Of a stretch of 58,820 nucleotides of DNA, positions 7,963-17,368 are shown in pieces; positions within the stretch are counted from its first letter, which is position 1, and each line of letters begins with the position of its first letter. The translations under genes were made by a program, and so were the position numbers. Location of the stretch: assembly GCA_023474345.1 (NCBI GenBank), contig JAMCXS010000008.1, positions 1-58,820 of the forward strand, given 5' to 3'. Source of the stretch: Acidobacteriota bacterium. GTDB lineage: Bacteria; Acidobacteriota; Terriglobia; UBA7540. The notes below the pieces were generated by a model that was not told where the DNA came from, searched no databases, and saw only the letters and a list, made by a program, of their open reading frames with translations.

Positions 7963-10900
7963 ATGTTGACTAGAGGGGAGGACAACGCGCGAGGACTTGG
8001 TTCCAAACCAGCCGCTTCTGGCGTGGCTGCGGCGGGTCCGGTTGATACTGGCGGCGCCTCCGCGTTGCGGGACGACGCGGGGCTCTCCGGTCCACTGGTA
8101 CGCTCGCGGGAAGGCGAGGCCATTGTGGTTCGCGGAGCCCGCGTTCATAACCTTAAAGGCGTTGATTGCGAAATTCCACACAATCGCCTGACGGTGGTTA
8201 CGGGGCTTTCGGGTTCCGGTAAATCCAGCCTGGCCTTTGACACGCTTTATGCGGAAGGGCAGCGGCGCTATATCGAATCCCTTTCGGCTTATGCCCGGCA
8301 GTTTCTGGAGCGCATGGAAAAGCCGGATGTTGATGATATCGACGGGATTGCCCCGGCGGTTGCCATTCGGCAAAAGAGTTCGACGCGGAATCCGCGCTCT
8401 ACGGTTGCCACCTCGACTGAAATTTACGATTATCTTCGGCTGCTTTTCGCCAGGATTGGAATTACAACTTGCCCGCGTTGTGGCGAGGTGGTCCGGAAAG
8501 ATCACGTCGACAGCATTGCCGACCGGATCCTGAGCTTGGGAGAAGGCCGGCGGCTTTACTTGTTGTTTCGGCTTAATCCGGAAGTCTCGGAAAAAACACC
8601 GCCCGAGGAAAAGCCATCACGAAGGAAAAGAGCGGGTTCAAAGCGCGGCGTGAAGCAGCGCGAAGGCGCGACTGGCGCGGAATCCGACTTCGCCGGGGCA
8701 GCCAGCGCGGTTAGCGATTTCCTCAAGCATCGCCTTTTTTCGCTGCGCCAGAAGGGTTTCAACCGGCTGTTCCAGGATGACCGGGTCTTTGAGTTTTCCA
8801 CGCCTGAATCGTTACTCGACATCGACTTCCGCAGGCCGGTGTACGCTTTGGTAGATCGGCTTGCGGTCCACCCGGACATCCGCCAGCGCTTAATTGATTC
8901 CATTGAGATCTGCTATCGTGAGGCAGGCGAGGCCGTCGTCGAAGCCTTGCCTTCCGCGCCGGATGCGAGTCCGGAGTGGATGACATTTAATGAGCGTTTC
9001 GAATGCAAGCGATGTAACATTCCGTTCCTGGAGCCCCAGCCCTCATTTTTTTCCTTTAACAATCCGGCGGGCGCATGTCCGCGCTGCCAGGGATTCGGCA
9101 ACACCATCGATTTCGACATGGACCTGGTGATTCCCGACAAGAACAAGACGCTCGGGGAGGGAGCCATTGAGCCTTGGACGAAGCCCCGCTATCGCGGCTT
9201 TCAGACGGAGATGAGACGCGCGGCGCGCGCCCGGGGCATTCCTCTGACCGTCCCTTTTTACAGCCTGACCCCAGAGGAACGGAAATGGGTCCTGGAAGGC
9301 GACGATGACTTCTGGGGATTGCGTGGCTTTTTCAACTACCTCGAACGTAAGAAATACAAACTGCACGTGCGGGTTTTTTTAAGCCGTTATCGCGGCTACA
9401 CGCTCTGTTCCGAATGCCAGGGCGGGCGGGTCCGAAAAGACGCCCTTAACGTGCGCATCCAGGGGAAGAATATCGTGGGGGTTTGCAGGCTTTCGATCGA
9501 GGAAGCGCGAGACTTTTTCAATAGCCTCAGCCTGAGCCCTGTTCAAGCCAAAGTGGCAGAGAAAGTCCTGGAAGAAGTCCGTTCCAGGCTGGACTATCTT
9601 TACAAGGTGGGCCTGGAATACTTGACCCTTGACCGCCTTGCCTCAACCCTATCCGGCGGTGAATCCCAACGGATCCAGCTTGCCACGGCCTTGGGCTCGA
9701 ACCTGGTGGGTGCTCTCTACGTACTGGATGAGCCTTCCATCGGTCTCCATCCGCGAGATACCAACCGCCTGATCGAGATTTTAAAGGCCTTACGGGACCT
9801 TGGGAACACCATCCTGGTGGTCGAGCACGACCCGGAAATGATGCGGCATGCCGACAAGGTTCTCGATCTTGGTCCCGGAGCCGGCGAACACGGCGGCCGC
9901 ATTGTTTATGCGGGAAGTTACGAAGGCTTGGTTGAAGATCCGCATTCGCTGACGGCGCGGTACTTGAGAAATGAACTCAGCGTCCCCTTGGCGCCGGAGC
10001 GGCGCGCGCCAGGCAAGTTTCATCTGATGATTCGCGGCGCTCGCGAACACAATCTGAAGTCCATTGACGTGGATATCCCGCTGGGACTCATGGTATGCGT
10101 CAGCGGCGTGTCGGGCTCAGGAAAGTCGACGCTCGTCCACGACGTTCTCTACAACACTCTGATGTCCCGCCGCGGCATTGCGGCCCCACGCGCTCAGCTC
10201 CAGGCTTTGCTGGGAGACGAGAAGATTGCCAACGTTGTCTTGGTCGATCAATCGCCGCTCGGCCGCACTCCGCGCTCTAATCCTGTTACTTGCATCAAGG
10301 CCTTTGACGCGATCCGCGAGGTTTTTGCCTCCACCCCGGAAGCCAAGAAGCATCGCTTCTCGCCCGGACATTTCTCGTTCAACATTCCGGGCGGGCGTTG
10401 CGAAACCTGCCAGGGAGACGGCACCGTTACCGTCGAAATGCAATTCCTGGCGGACATCGAGCTGGTCTGCGAGGAATGCCGGGGGATGCGCTTCAAGGCG
10501 GACGTTCTGGAAGTGCGCTACAAAGGGAAGAACATCCACGAGGTCCTGCAGATGACGGTCAAGGAGGCCCTTGCCTTTTTCGCGAGCACCCCCACAATCA
10601 CCAACAAAATTCGCGTTCTGGATGAGGTGGGCCTCGGTTACCTGCGGCTGGGCCAGTCGGCGACCACCTTATCGGGTGGTGAGGCGCAGCGCGTCAGGCT
10701 GGCCGCGCATATGGCGCATCCGGCGACCGAGCAGACTCTTTTCATCTTCGATGAACCCACCACGGGCCTGCATTTTGATGACATTGCGAAGCTGCTTGCA
10801 GCCTTCCGCCGCCTGGTTGACCTTGGCGCAACGGTCCTGATCATCGAGCATAATCTGGATGTCCTGAAAGCTGCTGATTGGATCATCGATCTCGGACCCG

Positions 10901-11016
10901 AGGGCGGGGAAGCGGGCGGCTACGTTGTAGCGGCGGGCACTCCGGAAAAGCTTGTCGAGTGTCCGCAATCGTACACGGGTAAATTCCTTGCGCATTACCT
11001 TCCCGCAAGCAAGTAG
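7963..11016 (+). CDS. uvrA: UvrABC system protein A
   Basis: The 1017-residue damage-recognition ATPase of nucleotide excision repair. The ATG follows AGAAAGGAT at usable spacing. Two ABC modules are complete: GLSGSGKSS near residue 77 and GVSGSGKST near 715 (Walker A), and LSGGESQR near 565 and LSGGEAQR near 905 (signatures). Zinc-binding cysteines are present (CPRCGEV near 171, CKRCN with CPRCQGFG, and CETCQGDG with CEECRGM). It is slightly longer than the usual ~940 residues because of a ~50-residue N-terminal extension before VRGARVHNLKG and a basic, low-complexity insert (RRKRAGSKRG) at about 220-250. uvrC lies 14 kb downstream. uvrB is not in the window. Confidence 0.98.
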   Translation: MLTRGEDNARGLGSKPAASGVAAAGPVDTGGASALRDDAGLSGPLVRSREGEAIVVRGARVHNLKGVDCEIPHNRLTVVTGLSGSGKSSLAFDTLYAEGQRRYIESLSAYARQFLERMEKPDVDDIDGIAPAVAIRQKSSTRNPRSTVATSTEIYDYLRLLFARIGITTCPRCGEVVRKDHVDSIADRILSLGEGRRLYLLFRLNPEVSEKTPPEEKPSRRKRAGSKRGVKQREGATGAESDFAGAASAVSDFLKHRLFSLRQKGFNRLFQDDRVFEFSTPESLLDIDFRRPVYALVDRLAVHPDIRQRLIDSIEICYREAGEAVVEALPSAPDASPEWMTFNERFECKRCNIPFLEPQPSFFSFNNPAGACPRCQGFGNTIDFDMDLVIPDKNKTLGEGAIEPWTKPRYRGFQTEMRRAARARGIPLTVPFYSLTPEERKWVLEGDDDFWGLRGFFNYLERKKYKLHVRVFLSRYRGYTLCSECQGGRVRKDALNVRIQGKNIVGVCRLSIEEARDFFNSLSLSPVQAKVAEKVLEEVRSRLDYLYKVGLEYLTLDRLASTLSGGESQRIQLATALGSNLVGALYVLDEPSIGLHPRDTNRLIEILKALRDLGNTILVVEHDPEMMRHADKVLDLGPGAGEHGGRIVYAGSYEGLVEDPHSLTARYLRNELSVPLAPERRAPGKFHLMIRGAREHNLKSIDVDIPLGLMVCVSGVSGSGKSTLVHDVLYNTLMSRRGIAAPRAQLQALLGDEKIANVVLVDQSPLGRTPRSNPVTCIKAFDAIREVFASTPEAKKHRFSPGHFSFNIPGGRCETCQGDGTVTVEMQFLADIELVCEECRGMRFKADVLEVRYKGKNIHEVLQMTVKEALAFFASTPTITNKIRVLDEVGLGYLRLGQSATTLSGGEAQRVRLAAHMAHPATEQTLFIFDEPTTGLHFDDIAKLLAAFRRLVDLGATVLIIEHNLDVLKAADWIIDLGPEGGEAGGYVVAAGTPEKLVECPQSYTGKFLAHYLPASK

Positions 11017-11049
11017 CGCAATCTTCAGATCCGCGCCACCGGCTCCACT

Positions 11050-11197
11050 CGTCATCCTGACCGCAGCGAAAAATCTTTGCTTCTGTAGCGGCGCTCGATA
11101 CGCACAGGTAGAGACGCCTCGCTGAGGCGTCTCAAATGCCGGCGGTGCCGGGTAGTGCCGCGATGCCTGGGGAGACATTCCAGCGGAACGTCTCTAC
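11050..11197. repeat. Intergenic palindromic repeat cluster
   Basis: A CGTCATCCTGACCGCAGCG segment (about 11050-11070) resembles the dispersed GTCATGCTGAGCG family also seen at 29.3 and 31.2 kb. Directly after it a 90-bp unit is bounded by GTAGAGACG (11108-11116) and its complement CGTCTCTAC (11189-11197), with an inner 10-bp stem GAGACGCCTC/GAGGCGTCTC at 11111-11133. These look like REP/MITE-type intergenic repeats behind uvrA. Some may also act as the uvrA transcript end, though no T-tract follows. Confidence 0.7.
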
Positions 11198-11202
11198 GGT
11201 AC

Positions 11203-11577
11203 GCGCGGAAAAACCTTGACAAAATGGGTCTAGTGTGCTAGTCCTGTAAAAGCCCTGGCGGGACTGAGGGCTCGCGGGCGGACGGGAAGGGAATGAGCAG
11301 GAACGTGGCGGCGAAACACTCGGGAAAAGGCTTAAAATGGGCCTTCGAAAGCGGTTTCGGAGTGAAAACGCGCAAAAAAAAGAATTCTTTTTTGCAAAAA
11401 CGAAGCTACCGATCTTGTTGAAAACAAAGGATCGGGGTTCAAAACGAACCTAAAAACGAACCTGAAACGAACCGAAAACGAACCGAAAACGAAGCTGGCT
11501 AAGTTGTTGAAAACACGTGCAGGGGCAATAAACGAACCTAAAACGAACCTGAAACGAACCGAAGAGATGCTAGCCTA
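11203..11577 (+). repeat. Dispersed AACGAACC element, copy 1
   Basis: About 375 bp closely matching the element at 23441-23779. Shared landmarks in order: GCGCGGAAAAA-type start, TTGACA (11216) with TAGTCC 17 bases on, GGGAATGAGCA, an A8-GAATTC-T6 dyad (GAATTC 11382-11387), then blocks of AACGAACCT/AACGAACCG spaced 10-12 bases with TTGTTGAAAAC between blocks, and an end at GCTAGCCTA (11569-11577). A 42-codon frame from the ATG near 11294 exists, but it is not conserved in the second copy. The repeat unit length shifts frame, so a protein is unlikely here. Confidence 0.85.
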
Positions 11578-11744
11578 GTTACGGCCGGGGGCGATTCCCG
11601 AAGCGCTTTCGGCCAGGCGAGGTTGCCCACCGGACCCGGCATTCAGGTTTGCCGCCGAGGACGCCCTGAGTTTTCCGGGCGACAGGCGCGGCGGCGAATA
11701 AAACCGGTGGGGCAGGCGCCGCCGATCTCGTTATAATATTTGTG

Positions 11745-12296
11745 ATGATCTCAAAGGCCTTTTTCGCAACCGCGATTCTCGGCTTTGCCATCCTGGGACA
11801 ACTCTGCTGTTACGCGTTTCCGGGCCGAAATAAAGAGAAGGAAAAAGAAGAAAAACTTGTCGAAAAGATCGCGCGGGAGAAAAACCCCGGAAAGAAGGCG
11901 CGGTTCCAGATTCGCCTGGCCAGAATGAAGCTGCTCGAGGCCAGCGAGGCCTATGACCAGAACGATTTTGAGAAGGGCCGGGCGTTGCTCCAGGAATACC
12001 GGGAACAGGTCAATGCCTCCTGGAACAGCTTGCAAGGGTCGCGGCGCGGAGTGCGCAAGCATGGCGAGGCGTATATAAAACTCGAGATCAGTTTGCGTGA
12101 AGACGGGCGCCTTCTCGAAGATCTTCGACACAAAGTGCCCTACCCTGAGAGCAACTCTGTCGAGGAGATCGAGAAGGAAATCAGCCAGGTTCACAGCCAG
12201 GTGTTGGGAGCTCTTTTCCCGCACGGGAGGACCCCTCACAAATCCAAAAAGCCCCGCCAGTTTAGCAATGTGCTGGCGGCGAAGCCCGTGAGTTAG
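11745..12296 (+). CDS. Secreted helical hypothetical protein
   Basis: An approximately 183-residue exported protein. The signal peptide (MISKAFFATAILGFAILG, then a Cys pair) is followed by a KEKEKEEK-rich coiled region and helical repeats (ARFQIRLARMKLLEASEAY), ending in a basic tail. No family name is known to me. A TATAAT at 11732-11737 would place transcription start on or next to the ATG, so a leaderless message is possible; a GTG at 11742 is the alternative start. The gene stops two bases before the next one, orf231, which has the same layout (signal peptide, helices, charged tail). The two are probably an operon. Confidence 0.75.
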   Translation: MISKAFFATAILGFAILGQLCCYAFPGRNKEKEKEEKLVEKIAREKNPGKKARFQIRLARMKLLEASEAYDQNDFEKGRALLQEYREQVNASWNSLQGSRRGVRKHGEAYIKLEISLREDGRLLEDLRHKVPYPESNSVEEIEKEISQVHSQVLGALFPHGRTPHKSKKPRQFSNVLAAKPVS

Positions 12297-12298
12297 GC

Positions 12299-12994
12299 AT
12301 GAAAAATCTTTACCGAGCGGTTCAGTCCAGCCTGATTGTTTATTTGCTGTTGGCCCCTCCGTGGGCTCACGCGCGCCAAAGAGCGGATCTCAACTCAGAG
12401 GAAGTAGGGGAATTGCGCAACGCCCAGGACCCTTCCAAGCGTATCAGCGTTTATCTTTCCATCGCGCAGACGCGCTTGTATCGCGTTGAGGGGTTGAGAA
12501 ATACTTCTCCTGAAGCCCAGGCGAATATTGGCTGGCAAGTGAACGAGTTGCTGGGACAATACATTTCGATTGACAGCGAACTGAAGGGTTGGATCCAGGA
12601 CCAGTACGACCACAAGCGTGACATGCGCAGCGGCCTTCGCCATCTTCTGAAGGTTGCCCCAGGCCAGTTGCAATTTCTCGAACACATCCGGAGTTCGCCG
12701 GGCCCCGGCGCCAGCGCCTATTCGGAGTCGCTGCGCGACGCGATTGCGAATATGAACGACACCATCAACGGGGCAACCGAGGCCTTGGCCGCTCAGGAAA
12801 AAATGTTTCCGGAAATGAAGCGTGAGTCTAAGGCCGAGGCTCGCGCCCTCAAGAAAGAGCGGAAAGAGGAAGCGAAACGGAACAAGGAAGAAGAGAAGCT
12901 CAACAAGAAAGAAGCGGAGCGCAACAAAAAAGAGAGAGAGTTGCGAGAACGCCAACAGAAGAAGAACAACGCCAACAACTTTGGCGAGAATTAA
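12299..12994 (+). CDS. Secreted helical protein with charged coiled-coil tail
   Basis: A 231-residue exported protein. The signal peptide ends near HARQRA (residue ~26). The central part is helical (SIAQTRLYRVEGL, QVNELLGQYISID). The last ~60 residues are an almost pure Lys/Glu/Arg/Asn coil (KKERKEEAKRNKEEE). It starts two bases after the stop of the previous gene, so translation is probably coupled. Function unknown. The charged tail suggests a periplasmic scaffold or nucleic-acid/cell-wall contact, but that is a guess. Confidence 0.75.
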   Translation: MKNLYRAVQSSLIVYLLLAPPWAHARQRADLNSEEVGELRNAQDPSKRISVYLSIAQTRLYRVEGLRNTSPEAQANIGWQVNELLGQYISIDSELKGWIQDQYDHKRDMRSGLRHLLKVAPGQLQFLEHIRSSPGPGASAYSESLRDAIANMNDTINGATEALAAQEKMFPEMKRESKAEARALKKERKEEAKRNKEEEKLNKKEAERNKKERELRERQQKKNNANNFGEN

Positions 12995-13001
12995 GGGTTC
13001 C

Positions 13002-13751
13002 TTGCCATCTAGTTCGTTATCCAGTGAGCCGCGGCAATTAGTATTGCCTATCCACGCCACCGTGGCGCCGGAGTACGTGTTTGCTCGCGTTTTCCGGCGT
13101 TTAGGCATCAGGCATTCCGTTCCGGATTTCCACATCGAATTCCGTCCGTTTTCGAGTCTCCGCAGCAACATCAACCTCCGCGGCAACCGGGCGCAGGTTC
13201 GCATTTCTGATGTTTTGGAAGAGGCGCCTCCCATCGTGCTTGAAGCGCTTGCCGAGATCTTGCTCGCGCAACTTTTCCGCCGCCAGGCTTCTGCGGAAGC
13301 ACGCGAGTGTTACATGGCTTACGTCTTTGATCCGGCGGTTCGCCGGCAAATCGAGGAGACTCGCCGCAAGCGCGGTCGCCTTCGCCTGCTTCCCGCTCAA
13401 GGCAAGTATTTCGACCTGGAAAAGATCTTCGCCAGCGTGAACGAGCGATTTTTCAAAGCGGAGCTTTCCTGCAACCGTATCGGCTGGAGCGTCCGGCCCT
13501 CGCGCAGCGTGCTCGGACATTACGACCCGGCGCATAACACAATTACCGTCAGCAGGAGCCTGGATTCTCCCGCGGTTCCTGCCGACGTGGTCGAATATCT
13601 GGTCTTTCATGAAATGTTGCACATCCGCTTTCCGCTCGAGCGGCGAGGTTCACGGCGGGTTGTGCATTCCCGGGCGTTTCGTGAGGCAGAAAAAAGTTAT
13701 CCGCATTACCGGCGGGTCCGTGAGCGGCTCGCGAAGCTCTTTTTTCAGTAG
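13002..13751 (+). CDS. SprT-like zinc metallopeptidase-domain protein
   Basis: A product of about 249 residues whose C-terminal part carries HEMLHIRFP with a downstream HSRAFREAE, the zinc-ligand pattern of SprT/YgjP-type gluzincin domains. The central region (LEKIFASVNERFF, IGWSVRPSR, LGHYDPAHNTITVSRSLD) matches the SprT-like fold. The start is unresolved: the frame runs back into orf231 with an ATG at 12822, and TTG 13002 behind AAGGG is the first candidate after the upstream stop. Homology appears to begin around residue 15 of this call. Role unknown; SprT-like proteins include DNA-protein crosslink proteases and uncharacterised bacterial ones. Confidence 0.8.
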   Translation: MPSSSLSSEPRQLVLPIHATVAPEYVFARVFRRLGIRHSVPDFHIEFRPFSSLRSNINLRGNRAQVRISDVLEEAPPIVLEALAEILLAQLFRRQASAEARECYMAYVFDPAVRRQIEETRRKRGRLRLLPAQGKYFDLEKIFASVNERFFKAELSCNRIGWSVRPSRSVLGHYDPAHNTITVSRSLDSPAVPADVVEYLVFHEMLHIRFPLERRGSRRVVHSRAFREAEKSYPHYRRVRERLAKLFFQ

Positions 13752-13841
13752 TCACAGTCTTTAACAGTTTTTGATTTGGAACACGCTCGCAGGGGAAGCC
13801 CTGCGCTACAAATCACAGAGTCCGGCACCGAGGAGGACAAT

Positions 13842-15914
13842 ATGCGCAAGAGGATTCATCGGAACTCTAAAGCGGCGTGGCTGGCCGTCTGCTCGCTAAT
13901 GTTCTTTGTTTTCCAGGGCTGTGCAACGAGACGTCTGACGCTCAATTCTCCCAGCGGAGATCTTAAGATCGGTTTCAAGATCAGATCCAATCCCCAACCT
14001 TACTTGCGGGGGATGCGCGCCTATTACAGCGTATCCTACAAAGGCCGGCCCATTCTGAGAGATTCGCCGCTGGGGATTGAGTTCAAGGGTGCGCCGCCCC
14101 TTGACCGGGATTTCGAAATTGTGGGCACGCAGCGCGAATCGCAGGACCACACGTGGGATTGGGCGTTTGGCGGGGAGAGCCGCATCCGCGATCATTACAA
14201 CCAGCTCACGGTTTCGCTGCGCGAGACTCGCCAGCCTCATCGCCGCCTGGATGTCGTCCTGCGCGCCTATGACACCGGCATGGCCTTTCGATATGTTTTG
14301 CCCCAGCAGACCTCTCTTGGCAAGTTCACGATTGCGAACGAGGAGACCGGTTTCTATTTTGCACGCCCCGGCTCGGCTTACGCGCTCGAGGTCGGAAGCT
14401 TCAATAACAACTACGAGGGTGAATTCCGCCATATCAACATCAGTGATCTGCCGCCTATGTCGCTGGTGGGGCTGCCGTTGACCCTTCACCTCGATGGCGG
14501 CCCATGGATCGCGCTGCTTGAAGCCGACCTCAACGACTACGCGGGCCTGTACGTGCACCGCGCGTTTGGCGTTCGGCGCGCACTGCAAGGCAAGCTTGTA
14601 CCCCTGCCGGATCATCTGGATGAGGCGGTCATCGGTGAAACTCCAAAGTCGACGCCGTGGCGGGTGTTGCTCGTTGCCCCGCGTGCCGGCGGTCTCATCG
14701 AAGCCTCTGAGCCTATGGTTCTCAACCTGAGCCAGCCCTCGCAAATCAGCGATACTTCCTGGATCCACCCGGGCAAAACCTCCTGGGATTGGTGGTCTGG
14801 CGATTACGCGAAGGACGTCAGCTTCAAGCCCGGCATGAATACGGCCACCATGGAGCACTATATAGATTTCTCGGCCCGCGCCCACCTGCCTTACATGCTG
14901 CTGGATGCTGGGTGGTCGCCGGACTATGGCGGCGTTTGTTCCAAACTCAAGCCGGGCGCCTCGACGGTCCCCAATCTCGACTGGTGCGTTGAGAACGACA
15001 TCACGCGCTGGATTCCGCAGGTTAATATTCCGGAAATCCTCAAATATGCCAAGCAGCGAAACGTCAAAGTTCTCTTGTGGATTCACTGGACGGCGGCCGC
15101 GAAGCAAATGGACAAGGCTTTTCCACTCTATGAGAAGTGGGGCGTGGCGGGCGTCAAAGTAGACTTCATGGGTGGCATTCCTGACGACCAGAACACAGTC
15201 AATCTTTATCGAAAGATCGTGAGCACCGCGGCACGCTACCATTTGCTAGTTGATATCCACGGTGCCTACAAGCCGACGGGCCTTCGCAGAGCTTATCCGA
15301 ACCTGATTACCCGGGAAGGCGTCATGGGCATGGAGTACGATAAGTGGTCCCGCCGCGCCACCCCAAGGCACAATGTTACGATACCGTTCACGCGCATGCT
15401 TGCCGGGCCGATGGACTACACCCCGGGATGCTTTCACAACGCCACGCGCGAGCAATTCCATCCGCAGCGAATCCAGCCCATGTGCCAGGGCACGCGCGCC
15501 AACCAACTGGCGATGTACGTTGTCTATCTGAGCCCGCTTCAAATGCTTTCAGACTATCCTGAGGATTACCTGGGGCAGCCGGGTTTCGAGTTCCTTGAAA
15601 AAGTTCCGACGGTGTGGGATGAAACGAAGGTGCTTAACGGCGAGCCGGGCGAGTACGTGACCATCGCGCGGCGCCGGGGAAGTGACTGGTACCTGGGCAG
15701 CATGACGAACTGGACCCCGCGAGACCTTAACATTCCTCTCGATTTTTTGGGAGGAGGCCAATGGAATGCTGAAATTTTTGCCGACGGCCCAAATGCAGAT
15801 CAAGATGCTACTAGTCTTGCGGTCAGCACCAGGCGCGTGACGTCAAAGGACAATCTTGCCGCACACCTGGCCTCCGGCGGCGGGCTGGCAGTTATCTTTT
15901 CGCCGGCGCAGTAG
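13842..15914 (+). CDS. GH97-family glycosidase lipoprotein
   Basis: A 690-residue alpha-glycosidase of family GH97 (alpha-glucosidase/alpha-galactosidase family). ATG 13842 is set by GAGGAGG at 13831-13837. A lipobox (VFQGC) near residue 27 predicts an outer-membrane or periplasmic lipoprotein. The N-terminal beta domain (SPSGDLKIGFKI) leads into the catalytic barrel (GKTSWDWWSGDYAKD). GVKVDFM supplies Asp441, at the site where retaining GH97 enzymes keep an Asp nucleophile, and Glu492/Glu498 (REGVMGMEY) are acid/base candidates. AGPMDYTPG is a family signature. Retaining chemistry is therefore inferred. A strong hairpin lies between this gene and the convergent next one. Confidence 0.92.
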   Translation: MRKRIHRNSKAAWLAVCSLMFFVFQGCATRRLTLNSPSGDLKIGFKIRSNPQPYLRGMRAYYSVSYKGRPILRDSPLGIEFKGAPPLDRDFEIVGTQRESQDHTWDWAFGGESRIRDHYNQLTVSLRETRQPHRRLDVVLRAYDTGMAFRYVLPQQTSLGKFTIANEETGFYFARPGSAYALEVGSFNNNYEGEFRHINISDLPPMSLVGLPLTLHLDGGPWIALLEADLNDYAGLYVHRAFGVRRALQGKLVPLPDHLDEAVIGETPKSTPWRVLLVAPRAGGLIEASEPMVLNLSQPSQISDTSWIHPGKTSWDWWSGDYAKDVSFKPGMNTATMEHYIDFSARAHLPYMLLDAGWSPDYGGVCSKLKPGASTVPNLDWCVENDITRWIPQVNIPEILKYAKQRNVKVLLWIHWTAAAKQMDKAFPLYEKWGVAGVKVDFMGGIPDDQNTVNLYRKIVSTAARYHLLVDIHGAYKPTGLRRAYPNLITREGVMGMEYDKWSRRATPRHNVTIPFTRMLAGPMDYTPGCFHNATREQFHPQRIQPMCQGTRANQLAMYVVYLSPLQMLSDYPEDYLGQPGFEFLEKVPTVWDETKVLNGEPGEYVTIARRRGSDWYLGSMTNWTPRDLNIPLDFLGGGQWNAEIFADGPNADQDATSLAVSTRRVTSKDNLAAHLASGGGLAVIFSPAQ

Positions 15915-15939
15915 CCGTTTATAAGAATTGTGAAAAGGC

Positions 15940-15973
15940 GGTTGGGAGAGCCTCTATGTCCACTCTCCCAACC
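15940..15973. terminator. Hairpin between convergent genes
   Basis: GGTTGGGAGAG (15940-15950) pairs perfectly with CTCTCCCAACC (15963-15973) around a 12-base loop. It separates the GH97 gene from the minus-strand gene ending at 15995. There is no good T-tract on either side, so terminator activity is likely but not certain. Confidence 0.55.
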
Positions 15974-15994
15974 CACGTACTCAAGGTGAAACGA

Positions 15995-16429
15995 CTATCG
16001 CCTCCGGCCTCCCGACCACTGGGGAATGCCTTGTTCGTTGCGCAACACAAGCTTCTTGTCGCCTTTCTTGACCTCGCGCGCGATAATCGCCTCCGAACCT
16101 CCGTACTCGGTCTTTGAGCCCGTAACTTCAATCTGATCGCCTTTGGCGAAGCTGAACCCTTTCTCCTTTAAGAAGGCTGCAGGGCCCAGGTGGACATCGA
16201 ACGTCTTATCCGCTGTCTTCAGCGTCAGGTGAGTACCATTCCAGCCGTGACGTCCCGAGATAGTTTTCACTTCCTCGACTGTCCCTTTGACCGTGGTCTC
16301 GGTCGCCGGGTTGTAGATCCGAGCGCGCCCGCCAGGCCCCGGTCCTTTTTGAGCATAAGCAAATGGCAGAGCCAGCCCGGCAACCAGCACCAAGACTGCC
16401 GAGAAACTTACCCTGTGCAGAGTTTTCAT
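15995..16429 (-). CDS. Small secreted OB-fold-like protein
   Basis: A 144-residue exported protein. ATG 16429 is chosen over upstream starts because AAAGGAG precedes it and the signal peptide (MKTLHRVSFSAVLVLVAG to AYAQ) begins there. The mature part starts RIYNPATETTVKGTVEEVKTI and continues in short beta strands (THLTLKTADKTFDVHLGP, GDQIEVTGSKTEYGG), which looks like a small OB-fold of the stress-protein kind. Function unknown. It is 32 bases downstream of orf204 and probably co-transcribed with it. Confidence 0.75.
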   Translation of the reverse strand: MKTLHRVSFSAVLVLVAGLALPFAYAQKGPGPGGRARIYNPATETTVKGTVEEVKTISGRHGWNGTHLTLKTADKTFDVHLGPAAFLKEKGFSFAKGDQIEVTGSKTEYGGSEAIIAREVKKGDKKLVLRNEQGIPQWSGGRRR

Positions 16430-16461
16430 CTCAACGGCTCCTTTGGACTGAATCTTTGAAC

Positions 16462-17076
16462 CTAGACTCCCATTTCGCCTTGCATCTTGCGGTATTGTTT
16501 CTGCCATTCTTTCATGGATTTTTCAATTTCTCTGGCGCGTTCGCGGATCAGTTTGCCGTTCGGCTCCGCCTGGTTCAGCTCACCGTCCATTTGTTGTAAT
16601 TGATTGTTAACCCGCTCACGGATCTGGTCCATACTCCTGGTGCGGTTTTGCAGTGCTTCCTTCTGATCCGCCGAGAACCCGTTTATCAGTTGTTCCTGTT
16701 GTTGCTGCATGGTCTGGAGTTGCTCCCGCAGTTGATCGCGCTGCTGGCGCGCCTGTTCTGCATTAAAGTTCGAGCCGCGGGCCGATTTGGCCATATCGCG
16801 GGCACGAGTTCGGATCCGGTCACAAGTTTGGTCACAGGTGCGGAGCTGATCGCGCTGCTGGTCCGTGGCTCGGATGCGATCCCGCTGCATGGTGCCTTTT
16901 CCCGACGAGGTTCCCATCTTGCCTTGTTGCTGGCCCTGGTCCACCGCTGGACCCTGGCCTTGTCCGCCGCCTCGCGTTCCTCCTCCGCCTCGTTGACCGC
17001 CGCCACGTCCCTGAGCTGACAAAAAAGTTGCGCTCAGCGCCAGAGCTGTGAAAAGACTAAGCACAGTTTTCTTCAT
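16462..17076 (-). CDS. Secreted Gly- and Gln/Arg-rich helical protein
   Basis: A 204-residue exported protein starting at ATG 17076 behind AAAGGAG. A signal peptide (MKKTVLSLFTALALSATFLS) is followed by a Gly/Arg-rich segment (GRGGGQRGGGGTRGGG). Then come long Gln/Arg-rich helices with three nearby Cys residues (RTCDQTCDRIR) and heptad-like QQRDQLREQLQ. It could be a periplasmic coiled-coil sensor of the Spy/CpxP style, but no family is recognised. First gene of a two-gene run with the OB-fold-like protein. Confidence 0.7.
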   Translation of the reverse strand: MKKTVLSLFTALALSATFLSAQGRGGGQRGGGGTRGGGQGQGPAVDQGQQQGKMGTSSGKGTMQRDRIRATDQQRDQLRTCDQTCDRIRTRARDMAKSARGSNFNAEQARQQRDQLREQLQTMQQQQEQLINGFSADQKEALQNRTRSMDQIRERVNNQLQQMDGELNQAEPNGKLIRERAREIEKSMKEWQKQYRKMQGEMGV

Positions 17077-17368
17077 GAGGAGTTCTCCTTTCCCAAGTCG
17101 ATACATTCAGGTCACTACCTACTAATCTATGCTGACGTTTTTCCGGCAGTCCGTGACCGCTGCCACCCTTTCTAGTGATGTCGTCACCAAACAGCCCTGC
17201 GATCTGGGCAATCGACTGAAAATGAGAGCGCTTTTTGTTTTGGAACCGGCTGCGCCGCCGGGCGGCGCCCTCATTGATCTCGCGATTTGCCGTGCGTCTG
17301 CAGGCGCAAAGTGTTGCGCATTTCAACCTGAGCGTATCCCTCCACACGCGACTCACAGAGCTCCCTTA

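Noticed and set aside
11420-11570. Repeat block considered as a CRISPR array
   Set aside because: Unit is only about 11 bases, spacers are absent, and no cas genes are present.
13896-15242. 448-codon minus-strand frame opposite the GH97 gene
   Set aside because: Antisense shadow of a confidently assigned glycosidase, no RBS or motif.
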